Assembly: GCF_900215535.1 (NCBI RefSeq)
Contig: NZ_OCND01000002.1
Coordinates: 310,001-374,000, forward strand
Reading direction: 5' to 3'
From: Pseudoxanthomonas wuyuanensis
Lineage (GTDB): Bacteria > Pseudomonadota > Gammaproteobacteria > Xanthomonadales > Xanthomonadaceae
Length of the DNA stretch: 64,000 nt
A program made the position numbers and the translations under genes. Positions 38,237 to 47,212 of the stretch are shown here, piece by piece. The first letter of the stretch is position 1; each line of letters opens with the position of its first letter. The notes below the pieces were generated by a model. That model was not told the origin of the DNA and did not search any database. It was given only the letters and a program-made list of their open reading frames with translations.

Positions 38237-38501
38237 TCGTATCTGGCATCCGGTATCGCATTTCGCTACCGTTGGCGCAGCTTTACGGTACCGGCACGAA
38301 CAATCTTGCAAAAGCGGGGGGATTGCATGAGGCTGCTTCGGTTGCCGCTTGCAGAAGGGGCCTTCGAATAGCTGAGCGACTCCCTCTTCCTCCCATCGCA
38401 TCGCGGGAGAGGGCAGGGGCGGGGATCGATTCGGGCCGGTTTCGAATCGATTGGAACGGCCGGCTGGCTTCCGTCAGCGGGAGACGCAGTGGAGACATGG
38501 A

Positions 38502-41219
38502 ATGGATGAGCTGACGGGGATCCTGTTACTGGTTGGACTGGCGGTACTGGCGGTACCGGTGCTGATGATCGCGGCACTGGTGGCGATCAGCGGACTGAAG
38601 AGGCGCGTGACCGCGCTGGAGGCCGAAGTCCACCGCTTGCGCACCAGCGACCGCCCCGCACCGGCCCGCAGCGCCGAAACGGCGCGCCCGCAGGCCGCAG
38701 CCACGCCGCAGATCCCTCCCGTGCCGGTGCCGCAGGAACGCGAGCCTGCCCGGCCGACGTCCGCAGCCGCGCCACCGCCAGCTACCGTGGCTTCGCCGCC
38801 GCCACTGCCGGAAACCGCCGCCTCGGCCGGTCCGGCCGGCACGTCCCATTCTCCGCTGCCACTGGTGCCGCCAAGGCCATCGCAGCCGCAGCAAGGCCCG
38901 CGCCAGCCCGTGCCGCCGTCGCGGCCGGACATCCTTACCCGCGCCGCGCGCGCGGTGAAACGCTGGTTCACCGTCGGCAACGTGCCGGTCAAGATCGGCG
39001 TGCTGGTGCTGTTCGCCGGCGTGGCGGCGCTGCTGAAATACGCCAGCGACCAGGGCCTGCTGGTGGTGCCGATCGAACTGCGGCTGGCCGGCATTGCTGC
39101 TGCGGCGCTGGCGGCGCTGGGGTTTGCCTGGCGCAAGCGCGACAGCAACCGGATCTTTGCGCTCAGCCTGCAGGGCGGCGCGATCGGCGTACTGCTGCTG
39201 ACGGTGTTCGCCGCCTTCAAGATGCACGGGATGATGCCCGTCGGCGCGGCGTTCGCGCTCAGTGTGGTGCTGATCGCCGGCGCCGGCATGCTGGCGGTGC
39301 TGCAGAACGCCAAGGCGCTGGCGGTGTTCGCGATCCTGGCCGGTTTCCTGGCGCCGATCTGGCTGTCCACCGGCAGCGGCAACCATGTCGCGTTGTTCTC
39401 CTACTACGCGGTGTTGAATGCGGCCATTCTGGGCATCGCCTGGTGGCGTTCGTGGCGGGTGCTGAACCTGTTGGGCTTCGTCTTCACCTTCGGTATCGGC
39501 ACGCTGTGGGGTGTGCTGGATTACCAGCCGCGCAAGTTCGCCAGCACCGAACCGTTCCTGCTGCTGTTCTTCGCGTTCTACCTGCTGATCCCGATGTTCT
39601 TCGCGCGCCGGCAGCCGGCCAGCCGGCGCGACTTCATCGACGGCTGCCTGGTGTTCGGCACGCCGCTGATCGCTTTCTCGCTGCAGGCCGGTTTGCTGCG
39701 CGGCGACCGCTTGCCGCTGGCGTTCTGCGCGCTGGGGCTGGGCGCGCTGTACGCGGGGCTGGCATGGGCCTTCCTGCGCCGCCTCAACTTCGCTGCGCTG
39801 GGCCAGTCCTATGCATTGCTGGCGGTGGGGTTTGCGACGTTGTCGGTACCGCTGGCGCTGTCGGCGCAGGCCACGGCCTGCGTGTTCGCGCTGGAAGGCG
39901 CCGCGCTGGTCTGGCTGGGCCTGCGTCAGCAGCGCTGGCTGCCGCAGTTGACCGGAGCGGGCCTGCAACTGGCTGCCGCGCTGGCGTTTGCGATAGGCGC
40001 AGGTTACGCCGCGACCGCAATCGCCAACCCGGTGTTCATGGGCGCGTTGCTGATCGCGCTGGCAGCGTTCGCCAGCGCGTGGGCCTGCCGCGATCACGGA
40101 AACAACATGCTGGCGCTGCCCTACTATCTGTGGGGCCTGCTGTGGTGGCTCGGCAACGGCATCAACGAGATCGAGCGCTTCATCGCACGCGACCAGCAGG
40201 CCGATGCCTTGCTGGCGTTCGCCGCGGTGACCGGCTGGCTGGCCGCCGAAGTGCATCGCCGCCGTCCGGACGCGGTCCTGGCGATGACCACGTTGGGCGC
40301 GCTGGCGGTGGCCGTGCCGCTGGCGCTGACGCAGTCCTGGCTGCACGGGCAACCGTTTGCAGGCGCCGGCATCCTGGCCTGGGCGGCATTCGCGGTACTG
40401 GGCCTGCGCAGTCTGGTCAGCCTGCGTGCCCATCCGGATGGGTATGCGGTGGCCGCGCAGTTCGTCTGGTGGCTGGTATGGCCGTTCGTGCTGTCGCTGC
40501 TGTTCGCCTACCTGGCGGATCGCTTCGAACTTGCCGAAGGCTGGCGCGTGCTGGGCATCGGCTTGCCGTGGCTGGCGGTGGCCGCGCTGTCGCTGTTCCG
40601 TTGGCCGTGGCTGGCGCAGCCGCTGGGGACGCGTTTCGACGCCGCCCGCACCGCGCTGCAATCGGCGTATTTCCTGGTGCTGTCGCTGGGCTGGCTGTTT
40701 GCGCTGACCAGCAGCGGCGGCAGTGCGCCGTTGCCGTGGCTGCCGCTGCTGAATCCGCTGGAACTGGCGCAGTTGTCGGTCCTGGCGCTGGCGGCATGCT
40801 GGTTCTGGTCCGAATCGGCACCGCGGATGCTGCGCTCGATCCGCTGGATGAAACTGGCCGCGGTGTCGTTCGTCTTCATCACCTCCAGCGTGCTGCATAC
40901 GGTCCATCACTGGGGCGGCGTGCGCTGGAACGAGTCGCTGCTGTCCACCAGCCTGGCGCAGACCAGCCTGACCGTGGTCTGGAGCGTGCTGGGCGTGCTG
41001 GGCTGGGTGGTCGGTTCGCGGCGCGAGCATCGCGGCCTGTGGCTGGCCGGCGCGGTGCTGATGGGCGTGGTGCTGATCAAGCTGGTGCTGGTGGATCGCG
41101 GTAACCTGGGCAACGTGCTGGGCATCGCCTCGTTCATCGCCTATGGCCTGCTGTGCACCGTGGTCGGCTACCTGGCGCCGGCGCCGCCGCGTGCGCATAC
41201 CGAGGAAACCGCCGCATGA
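38502..41219 (+). CDS. DUF2339 family polytopic membrane protein
   Basis: 905 aa. A short N-terminal TM and coiled coil (ISGLKRRVTALEAEVHRLR), a long Pro/Ala-rich linker (~50-150), then more than 20 hydrophobic helices to the C-terminus (KIGVLVLFAGVAALLKYASDQGLL; FAILAGFLAPIWLSTGSG; MFFARRQPASRRDFIDGCLVFGTPL). This layout is that of DUF2339 proteins, whose function is not established. ATG 38502 has GGAGAC 6 nt upstream. The DUF3999 gene follows with ATGA overlap, so the two are made together. Confidence 0.88.
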   Translation: MDELTGILLLVGLAVLAVPVLMIAALVAISGLKRRVTALEAEVHRLRTSDRPAPARSAETARPQAAATPQIPPVPVPQEREPARPTSAAAPPPATVASPPPLPETAASAGPAGTSHSPLPLVPPRPSQPQQGPRQPVPPSRPDILTRAARAVKRWFTVGNVPVKIGVLVLFAGVAALLKYASDQGLLVVPIELRLAGIAAAALAALGFAWRKRDSNRIFALSLQGGAIGVLLLTVFAAFKMHGMMPVGAAFALSVVLIAGAGMLAVLQNAKALAVFAILAGFLAPIWLSTGSGNHVALFSYYAVLNAAILGIAWWRSWRVLNLLGFVFTFGIGTLWGVLDYQPRKFASTEPFLLLFFAFYLLIPMFFARRQPASRRDFIDGCLVFGTPLIAFSLQAGLLRGDRLPLAFCALGLGALYAGLAWAFLRRLNFAALGQSYALLAVGFATLSVPLALSAQATACVFALEGAALVWLGLRQQRWLPQLTGAGLQLAAALAFAIGAGYAATAIANPVFMGALLIALAAFASAWACRDHGNNMLALPYYLWGLLWWLGNGINEIERFIARDQQADALLAFAAVTGWLAAEVHRRRPDAVLAMTTLGALAVAVPLALTQSWLHGQPFAGAGILAWAAFAVLGLRSLVSLRAHPDGYAVAAQFVWWLVWPFVLSLLFAYLADRFELAEGWRVLGIGLPWLAVAALSLFRWPWLAQPLGTRFDAARTALQSAYFLVLSLGWLFALTSSGGSAPLPWLPLLNPLELAQLSVLALAACWFWSESAPRMLRSIRWMKLAAVSFVFITSSVLHTVHHWGGVRWNESLLSTSLAQTSLTVVWSVLGVLGWVVGSRREHRGLWLAGAVLMGVVLIKLVLVDRGNLGNVLGIASFIAYGLLCTVVGYLAPAPPRAHTEETAA

Positions 41220-42577
41220 AGAAATCCACCGCTCTGTTGCTGGCATTGCTGCCCCTGATGGCGCTGGCGGCCGCGCGCGAGGATTACGCGTGGCAATGGC
41301 GGCTGGAACTGGCCAACGCCGATAGCGGCATGCAGAAGGTTGCGCTTCCGGAAGCGGTCTATCGCCAGGTGCAGCGCGCCGATCTGGGCGATATCGATGT
41401 GGTCGACGGCAGCGGGCAACCGGTGCCTGCGGCGCTGTTCAGCGCCGAACGGCCGCTGGACCCGGCGCTGCCGTTGCGCGATCTGCGCTGGTTCCCGCTG
41501 CCGGCCGCCGCCGCCGGCAGCGGCGCCGATATCGCCTTGATCGCCGAGCGCGATGCCGACGGCGCGGTGCGCCGGGTGACCACTGAAGTCAGCCAGCGCG
41601 GGGCCGCCAATGCCAGGCGTTCGGGCTGGCTGGTCGATGCTTCGGATGTGGAGCGGCCGATTCGCGCGCTGGAACTGGAATGGGCGTCCAACGGTGCGGC
41701 CATCGAACAGACCCTGCGCGTGCAGGGCAGCGACGATCTGCGCAGCTGGCAGACGCTGGAGGCAGCCGCGCCGCTGCTGGACCTGCGCCGCGGCGGCGAG
41801 AATCTGCGCCACGGACGGATCGAGTTCGCCAGCCGCTTCCGTTACCTGCGCCTGTTGCCGCTGGCGCTTGGCGCGGTGCCTGCGATTACGGCGGTGCGTG
41901 CGGAGCTGGTGCCGCCGGAAGGCACGCCGGATTGGCAATGGCAGGCGTTGAATGGACGCCGCAGCGTCGAGCAGGGGCGCGAGTACTTCGAGTTCGAACT
42001 GGATGGGCGTTTCCCGATGGAACGCGCCGATGTGGTCCTGCCGGGCAACAGCACCGCCGAATGGACGCTGCAAAGCCGCGATGCGGCCGACATGCCCTGG
42101 CAGCAGCGTGCCGGCCCATGGGTGGCCTACCAACTGGGCAGCGGCGAACGTGCGGAGCGTTCGATGCCCGAGCCTCTGCGCGATGTCCTGCGCGACCGCC
42201 ATTGGCGGCTGTCGGCGCGCGCGCCGCTCGGCGACAGCAAGGCGCCGGTGCTGCGGCTGGGATACCGCCCGGAAGTGCTGGTGTTCATGACCGAGGGCCA
42301 ACCGCCGTATGCGCTGGTGGCCGGCAGCGCGCGCGCGGTGCGCGCGCCGGCACCGCTGGGGCGGACGATGGAGGCGCTGCGGCGCCAGCATGGCGTGGAT
42401 TGGCAACCGGCGGCTGCAACGGTGGGCGCCGGATCCGAACTTGCCGGCGCCGCGGCGCTACGCCCGATCGAACCCCCGCGCGACTGGAAGGCCTGGTTGT
42501 TGTGGGCGCTGCTGATTGGCGGCGCCGCGCTGGTGGCCGGCCTGGCCTTCAGCCTGCTGAAGAAGCCCGCCGAATGA
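41216..42577 (+). CDS. DUF3999 domain-containing protein
   Basis: 453 aa. Signal peptide (ALLLALLPLMALAAARED), a large periplasmic beta-rich domain (YAWQWRLELANADSGMQKVALPE; GDIDVVDGSGQPVPAAL; EWASNGAAIEQTLRVQGSDDLRSWQTL, reminiscent of galactose-binding folds), and a C-terminal TM anchor (WKAWLLWALLIGGAALVAGLAFSLL). Consistently paired with DUF2339 proteins in proteobacteria (family knowledge); function unknown. Translationally coupled to the preceding gene. Confidence 0.88.
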   Translation: MKKSTALLLALLPLMALAAAREDYAWQWRLELANADSGMQKVALPEAVYRQVQRADLGDIDVVDGSGQPVPAALFSAERPLDPALPLRDLRWFPLPAAAAGSGADIALIAERDADGAVRRVTTEVSQRGAANARRSGWLVDASDVERPIRALELEWASNGAAIEQTLRVQGSDDLRSWQTLEAAAPLLDLRRGGENLRHGRIEFASRFRYLRLLPLALGAVPAITAVRAELVPPEGTPDWQWQALNGRRSVEQGREYFEFELDGRFPMERADVVLPGNSTAEWTLQSRDAADMPWQQRAGPWVAYQLGSGERAERSMPEPLRDVLRDRHWRLSARAPLGDSKAPVLRLGYRPEVLVFMTEGQPPYALVAGSARAVRAPAPLGRTMEALRRQHGVDWQPAAATVGAGSELAGAAALRPIEPPRDWKAWLLWALLIGGAALVAGLAFSLLKKPAE

Positions 42578-42601
42578 CGCAGGGCAGGCCCAGATCTGAG
42601 G

Positions 42602-42702
42602 TCTCCCCACAAATTCTTTCAGGGATTCAGTTGACGCTGCGTTTGCTTCTCCCCTTGACCCCATTGGGCGGTTAAAACATCTGAAAGAGAGGTGAGGGGA
42701 GA
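42602..42702. repeat. Small imperfect inverted repeat, possible mini-element
   Basis: TCTCCCCACAAATTCTTTCAG (42602-42622) is nearly the reverse complement of CTGAAAGAGAGGTGAGGGGA plus GA (42681-42702), enclosing 58 bp. It starts 24 bp after the DUF3999 stop and could equally be a long-stem terminator. Confidence 0.45.
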
Positions 42703-42818
42703 ACTTGCACGGCACCTGGCGTCACAACAGCCCAAAGCAAATCCCTCTGAATCTTCCTTTTTTCAGGTTTCTTCGCCCACTCCGAAGCGCTCGGTTTCGG
42801 CGAGTTCGGCTCCGGAAA

Positions 42819-43206
42819 GAGCCGCCGGCCGTCAGGCTGGGGGTGCTCCGCCCTCCTGACGACGTCGTGTCTTTACGTCGGGCCGCAGGCCATCGTGGCC
42901 TGCTCTGCGCACCCCCAGCCCGCCGGCCGGCGCCTTTCGCGAGTTGGCAGATTCGCGACTTCGTAAAGCCTTTCTTCCAGCACCAGCCAGGTGTCCAGGC
43001 GCCGGTGGCCGGGGCAGTGCGGGCTCTTCCGCGGCAGGGATGCCGCGGAAGAGCTACAGGGGTGAGGCAAGCGCTTGCGAAGCACCGCTTCGCGCGTAGC
43101 CGAACGCCCGCCATCTGCGATGGCGGGCCGGCCCCGCACAGCGGGTGTTTACGGCGTGTCCCGCACTGCCCTGGTCATCGGATTCCACATGGATGTCCCC
43201 CCCCCA
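42819..43206. repeat. Dispersed structured intergenic repeat, copy B
   Basis: Homologous to 1240-1552 and in the same orientation. It carries an ~80-bp extra segment (about 43058-43146) absent from copy A and itself full of hairpins (CCCGCCAT/ATGGCGGG). Strongest structure: GCTCTTCCGCGGCA with TGCCGCGGAAGAGC (43023-43054), a perfect 14-bp stem with a GGGA loop, standing between long arms 43002-43023 and 43159-43181. It ends GGATTCCACATGGATGT plus a run of C. No protein gene is convincing in 42578-43330. Confidence 0.75.
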
Positions 43207-43272
43207 CACACTTGAAAGGAAGAACCCTCTTTCGGCCCGCCCCACCGGTGCATCCGGCGCCCAATCGCGGGT

Positions 43273-43301
43273 TTGCCGCATCCGCGCCCAGCCCGGACAA
43301 T
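43273..43301 (+). promoter_or_regulatory. Candidate promoter for pgk
   Basis: TTGCCG (43273-43278), 17-bp spacer, GACAAT (43296-43301), 30 bp before the pgk ATG; the Shine-Dalgarno AGGA is at 43321-43324. Confidence 0.5.
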
Positions 43302-43330
43302 AGGCGCCTGTCTCCCCCTCAGGAATGCCC

Positions 43331-44506
43331 ATGTCCATCGTCCGAATGACCGACCTCGACCTGTCCGGCAAGCGCGTGTTGATCCGGCAAGATCTCAACG
43401 TGCCGATCGACGCGGGCCGCATCACTTCCGAACAGCGCATCACCGCGTCGCTGCCGACGCTGAAGCTGGCGCTGGAAAAAGGCGCGGCGGTGATGGTGAC
43501 TTCGCACCTGGGCCGGCCGAAGGAGGGGGTCTGGAGCGAAGCCGATTCGCTGGCGCCGGTGGCGCGGCGGCTGTCGGAACTGCTCGGCGCCGACGTGCCG
43601 CTGATCAAGGACTGGGTGGATGGGGTCGATGTCGCCCCGGGCCAGCTGGTGCTGCTGGAAAACTGCCGGATGAATGCCGGCGAAGGCAAGGACGACGAGG
43701 AACTGGCGAAGAAGTACGCGGCGCTGTGCGATGTGTTCGTGATGGATGCGTTCGGTACCGCACATCGGGCGCAGGCGTCCACCCACGGTGTCATCAAGTT
43801 CGCAAAGACCGCAGCCGGCGGCCCGCTGCTGATGGCCGAACTGGACGCGCTGGCGCTGGCGCTGGAGAAACCGGCGCGGCCGCTGCTGGCCATCGTGGCC
43901 GGCAGCAAGGTCTCGACCAAGCTGGAACTGCTGTCCAACCTGGTCGGCAAGGTCGACCAGCTGATCGTCGGCGGCGGTATCGCCAACACCTTCATCGCCG
44001 CCGAAGGCCATGCGGTCGGAAAATCGTTGTACGAAGCCGATCTGATCGATACGGCAAGGAAAATCGACGCCGAAGCCAAGGCGCGCGGCGCCGACATCCC
44101 GGTGCCTACCGATGTGGTGGTGGCGAAGGAATTCAGGGCCGATTCGCCGGCGTCGGTGAGGCCGGTGGCCGGCGTCGGCGCCGACGACATGATCCTGGAC
44201 ATCGGCCCGGATACCGCCGCGCGCTATGCCGAGCTGATCAAGGCCGCCGGCACCGTGGTCTGGAACGGGCCGGTGGGCGTGTTCGAGTTCGACGCCTTCG
44301 GCAAGGGCACCGAAACGCTGGCGCGCGCGATCGCCGAATCGAAGGCGTTCTCGATCGCCGGCGGCGGCGACACGCTCGCGGCGGTGGACAAGTATGGCAT
44401 CGCCGACCAGGTGAGCTACATCTCCACCGGCGGCGGCGCGTTCCTGGAATTCCTGGAAGGCAAGACGTTGCCGGCGGTGGCGGCGCTGCAGGCGCGCGGC
44501 CAGTGA
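43331..44506 (+). CDS. pgk: Phosphoglycerate kinase
   Basis: Makes ATP from 1,3-bisphosphoglycerate in glycolysis. 391 aa. Signatures: [20 protein letters not shown] (substrate Arg/Asp/Asn), [49 protein letters not shown] and the nucleotide-binding AGGGDT. ATG 43331 is 6 nt after AGGA; ATG 43325 is too close to that site. The stop overlaps the HAD gene start (TGATG). Confidence 0.97.
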   Translation: MSIVRMTDLDLSGKRVLIRQDLNVPIDAGRITSEQRITASLPTLKLALEKGAAVMVTSHLGRPKEGVWSEADSLAPVARRLSELLGADVPLIKDWVDGVDVAPGQLVLLENCRMNAGEGKDDEELAKKYAALCDVFVMDAFGTAHRAQASTHGVIKFAKTAAGGPLLMAELDALALALEKPARPLLAIVAGSKVSTKLELLSNLVGKVDQLIVGGGIANTFIAAEGHAVGKSLYEADLIDTARKIDAEAKARGADIPVPTDVVVAKEFRADSPASVRPVAGVGADDMILDIGPDTAARYAELIKAAGTVVWNGPVGVFEFDAFGKGTETLARAIAESKAFSIAGGGDTLAAVDKYGIADQVSYISTGGGAFLEFLEGKTLPAVAALQARGQ

Positions 44507-45141
44507 TGCGGGAAACCTTGTTCTTCGACATGGACGGTACCCTGATCGACTCGGAGCCGGGCATCGTTGCCGGCATCGAGCACACCTTCTCGCAGTTGGG
44601 CAGACCGGTGCCGTCGCAGCTGCGGCGATGGATCGGTCCGCCGCTGCGCGACAGCTTCCAATCGCAACTCGACGACCCGGCATTGGTGACGCAGGCGCTG
44701 GAGCTGTACCGGCAGCGCTACGACAGGCGCGGCTGGAGCGAGCACACGATCTATGCCGGTATCGGCGAAACGGTCGAAACCCTGCATGCGGCCGGTCACC
44801 GGGTGGCGGTGGTGACGTCGAAGAACGAGCGTTTCGCGCGCCGTATCGCCGAACACCTGCCGTTCGGCCACTGCTTCGAGGACGTCGTCGGCGCCAGCGA
44901 CGACGGCGAGCGCCGCTTCAAACCGGATCTGATTGCCGAGGCCATGCGCAGGTTGTCGGTTGCGCCGGAACAGTGCTGGATGATCGGCGACCGGCGCATG
45001 GACATCGAAGGCGCGCGCCACCACGGCATGCGCAACATCGGCGTGCTGTGGGGCTTCGGCGACGAAGCCGAGCTGCGCACCGCAGGCGCGGTACGGCTGG
45101 CCCAGCATCCGCAGGAACTGCCGGCGCTGCTGGCGGCCTGA
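44506..45141 (+). CDS. HAD-family hydrolase, phosphoglycolate phosphatase-like
   Basis: 211 aa. HAD motif I FDMDGTLIDSEPGI (nucleophile Asp near residue 8), motif II VVTSKNERFARRI (Thr), Lys in RRFKPDLIAEAM, motif IV MIGDRRMDIEGARHHGM. The helical cap fits the Gph/PGP subfamily; it may remove 2-phosphoglycolate or another phosphorylated side product, but the substrate is inferred only. Coupled to pgk by a one-base overlap. Confidence 0.85.
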   Translation: MRETLFFDMDGTLIDSEPGIVAGIEHTFSQLGRPVPSQLRRWIGPPLRDSFQSQLDDPALVTQALELYRQRYDRRGWSEHTIYAGIGETVETLHAAGHRVAVVTSKNERFARRIAEHLPFGHCFEDVVGASDDGERRFKPDLIAEAMRRLSVAPEQCWMIGDRRMDIEGARHHGMRNIGVLWGFGDEAELRTAGAVRLAQHPQELPALLAA

Positions 45142-45475
45142 ACGCGGTGGCCCGCCAGGGTCCGGCGGCGGCATCGGAACAACAGCAGGCCCTGGCGGAG
45201 CGGGGCCCGGTGCCCAGCAGCCGGGACAGGCGAAGCGCGCAGATGCGCAACCGGTCATGTGTGCGACCGCAGCACGGGCGCGCGATTCGAGACCAAAAAA
45301 ATACCAGTGCGGCGGATGCGGGAAAGCGCTGGAAACAAGCCGTTTTCTGCCGATTCTTCGACGCGTGCGGTCGTTGTCCCTGGACAGGGCGAAACGGATT
45401 GCGGCTTTATTCTTTTCAGGTCATCGCAGTCACGATGCGTTGTGGTAGCTTTGCCGGGTTTTCAAGGGACAAACC
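45142..45475. other. Intergenic region between the HAD gene and pyk
   Basis: 334 bp without a gene. CCCGCCAGGG (from about 45151) and CCCTGGCGG (about 45190) can form a stem that may end the pgk-HAD transcript. The second half is A+T-richer (around GACCAAAAAAATACC and TTTATTCTTTTCAGG) and probably contains the pyk promoter, although no clear -35/-10 pair stands out. The Shine-Dalgarno AGGGA precedes the pyk ATG. Confidence 0.5.
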
Positions 45476-46945
45476 ATGACCGCACCACGCCAGCGCCGCA
45501 CCAAGATCCTCGCCACCCTCGGACCGGCCACCGATCCGCCGGGCGTGCTGGACGAACTGTTTCGCGCAGGCGTCAACGTGGTGCGGCTGAACTTCTCGCA
45601 TGGCGATCCTTCCGGCCAGGCCAAGCGCGCCGCCGCGGTGCGCGCCGCCGCGCAGCGCGCCGGTGCCGAGGTCGGCATCCTGGCGGATCTGCCAGGCCCG
45701 AAGATCCGCGTCGAGCGTTTCGCCGAGGGCAAGGTGCAGCTGAAGGCCGGCGACCGCTTCGATCTGGTGGCCAGCGCCGATGCGCCGCCCGGCGACGCAT
45801 CGCAGGTCGGGGTGAGCTATCTGGGCCTGCCTGGCGACGTCGCGCCCGGCGACGTGCTGCTGCTGGACGATGGCCTGATGCAGTTGCAGGTGGTGCGGGT
45901 GGAAGGCGAACGCATCGTCAATACCGTGCTCAACGATGGCACGCTGTCCGACCGCAAGGGGCTGAACAAGCAGGGCGGCGGTCTGTCGCTGGGCGCGCTG
46001 ACCGAGCGCGACAAGGAACTGATCGGCATCGTCGCCAAGATTGGCGTGGATTTCATCGCCGTGTCGTTCTGCCGCAACGCGCAGGACATGAACGATGCGC
46101 GCCGCATCGCCCGCGAGCATGGCTGCGACGCGGCGCTGGTGTCGAAGATCGAACGCACCGAGGCCATCGACAACCTGGCCGAGATCATCGACGCCAGCGA
46201 TGTGGTGATGGTGGCGCGCGGCGATTTGGGCGTGGAAATCGGCGATGCCGAACTGCCCGGCCTGCAGAAGAAGATCATCAAGGAGTCGCTGGCCCGCAAC
46301 CGGGTGGTGATCACCGCCACGCAGATGCTGCAGTCGATGGTCGACAGCCCCATCCCCACCCGCGCCGAAGTGCTTGACGTGGCCAACGCGGTCATCGACG
46401 GCACCGATGCGGTGATGCTGTCGGCGGAAACCGCGGCGGGCAGCTACCCGGTCAAGGCGGTGGAGGCGATGGCCCGGATCTGCCTGGGTGCGGAAAAGCA
46501 GTTCGAGATGGATACCGATTTCGAAAAGGCGCCGCGCAATCTGGTGCGCGCCGATCAGGCCATCGCGATGGCCGCGATGTTCGTTTCCGAGCACATCGGG
46601 GTGCGCGCGATCGTGGCGATGACCGAATCCGGCGGCACCGCCGGCTATCTGTCGCGGTTCCGCTCCAGCGCGCCGATCTATGCGTTTTCGCGCCATGACG
46701 GCGCCCGCCGCAGGATGGCGATGATGCGCGATGTGTTTCCGATCGCCTTCGACAGCCGCGGGCTGGCCCCGCGCGAAGCCGCGCGCGAATCGCTGCGCTG
46801 CCTGTGCGATCGCCAGCTGCTGGATGAGGGCGACCGGGTGATCTTCACCAGCGGCGATCACATGGAACAGCACGGCGCCACCAACACGCTGCGTCTGTTG
46901 CAGATCGGCAGCGATGGCAAGCCCGAGGGGCTGGGCGAGCTGTAA
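45476..46945 (+). CDS. pyk: Pyruvate kinase
   Basis: Converts phosphoenolpyruvate and ADP to pyruvate and ATP. 489 aa. N-terminal RRTKILATLGPATDPPGVLDEL; substrate Arg in VVRLNFSHGD; B-domain (~70-165); catalytic Lys in ALVSKIERTEAI; the Mg2+/PEP motif MVARGDLGVEIGDAELPGLQK; VITATQMLQSMVDSPIPTRAEVLDVANAV; C-terminal allosteric domain with ESGGTAGYLSRFRSSAPIYA. It is followed by a hairpin terminator. Confidence 0.97.
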   Translation: MTAPRQRRTKILATLGPATDPPGVLDELFRAGVNVVRLNFSHGDPSGQAKRAAAVRAAAQRAGAEVGILADLPGPKIRVERFAEGKVQLKAGDRFDLVASADAPPGDASQVGVSYLGLPGDVAPGDVLLLDDGLMQLQVVRVEGERIVNTVLNDGTLSDRKGLNKQGGGLSLGALTERDKELIGIVAKIGVDFIAVSFCRNAQDMNDARRIAREHGCDAALVSKIERTEAIDNLAEIIDASDVVMVARGDLGVEIGDAELPGLQKKIIKESLARNRVVITATQMLQSMVDSPIPTRAEVLDVANAVIDGTDAVMLSAETAAGSYPVKAVEAMARICLGAEKQFEMDTDFEKAPRNLVRADQAIAMAAMFVSEHIGVRAIVAMTESGGTAGYLSRFRSSAPIYAFSRHDGARRRMAMMRDVFPIAFDSRGLAPREAARESLRCLCDRQLLDEGDRVIFTSGDHMEQHGATNTLRLLQIGSDGKPEGLGEL

Positions 46946-46956
46946 CCCGCCCGGCG

Positions 46957-46980
46957 GCCCGCTTTGGCGGGCTGTCGTTA
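46957..46980 (+). terminator. Hairpin terminator of pyk
   Basis: GCCCGC (46957-46962) with GCGGGC (46967-46972), a TTTG loop, 11 bp after the stop, followed by TGTCGTTA. Confidence 0.5.
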
Positions 46981-47145
46981 CCCGGGCCAGCGGACTTCAA
47001 GGCAGCGGCCGGCCGAACCGGAAGGCAAGCGCACGACAGACCGGCCATTGCTTGTATGCCACGGTCGGCTGACACCGGCATTCGGTGCCCTTCCCCGGGT
47101 GCCGAAGACCGCCGCAACGATGCCGGCCCGGTTTATGGCCGGCGC

Positions 47146-47179
47146 TTGACGGAATGCTGACGCCGCGGCGGGCTATAAT
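47146..47179 (+). promoter_or_regulatory. Promoter region of the aldolase gene
   Basis: Perfect -10 TATAAT at 47174-47179, 33 bp before the ATG. A TTGACG at 47146-47151 is 22 bp away, longer than the ideal 17, so its use as -35 is uncertain. Confidence 0.5.
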
Positions 47180-47212
47180 TGGTATTCCCCGCTGCCGCCG
47201 TCAGGACACCTA

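Noticed and set aside
38526..41246. A 906-codon minus-strand frame opposite the DUF2339 gene
   Set aside because: Composition (Gln/Arg/His-rich, no motifs) is that of an antisense frame; the plus strand encodes a coherent membrane protein coupled to DUF3999.
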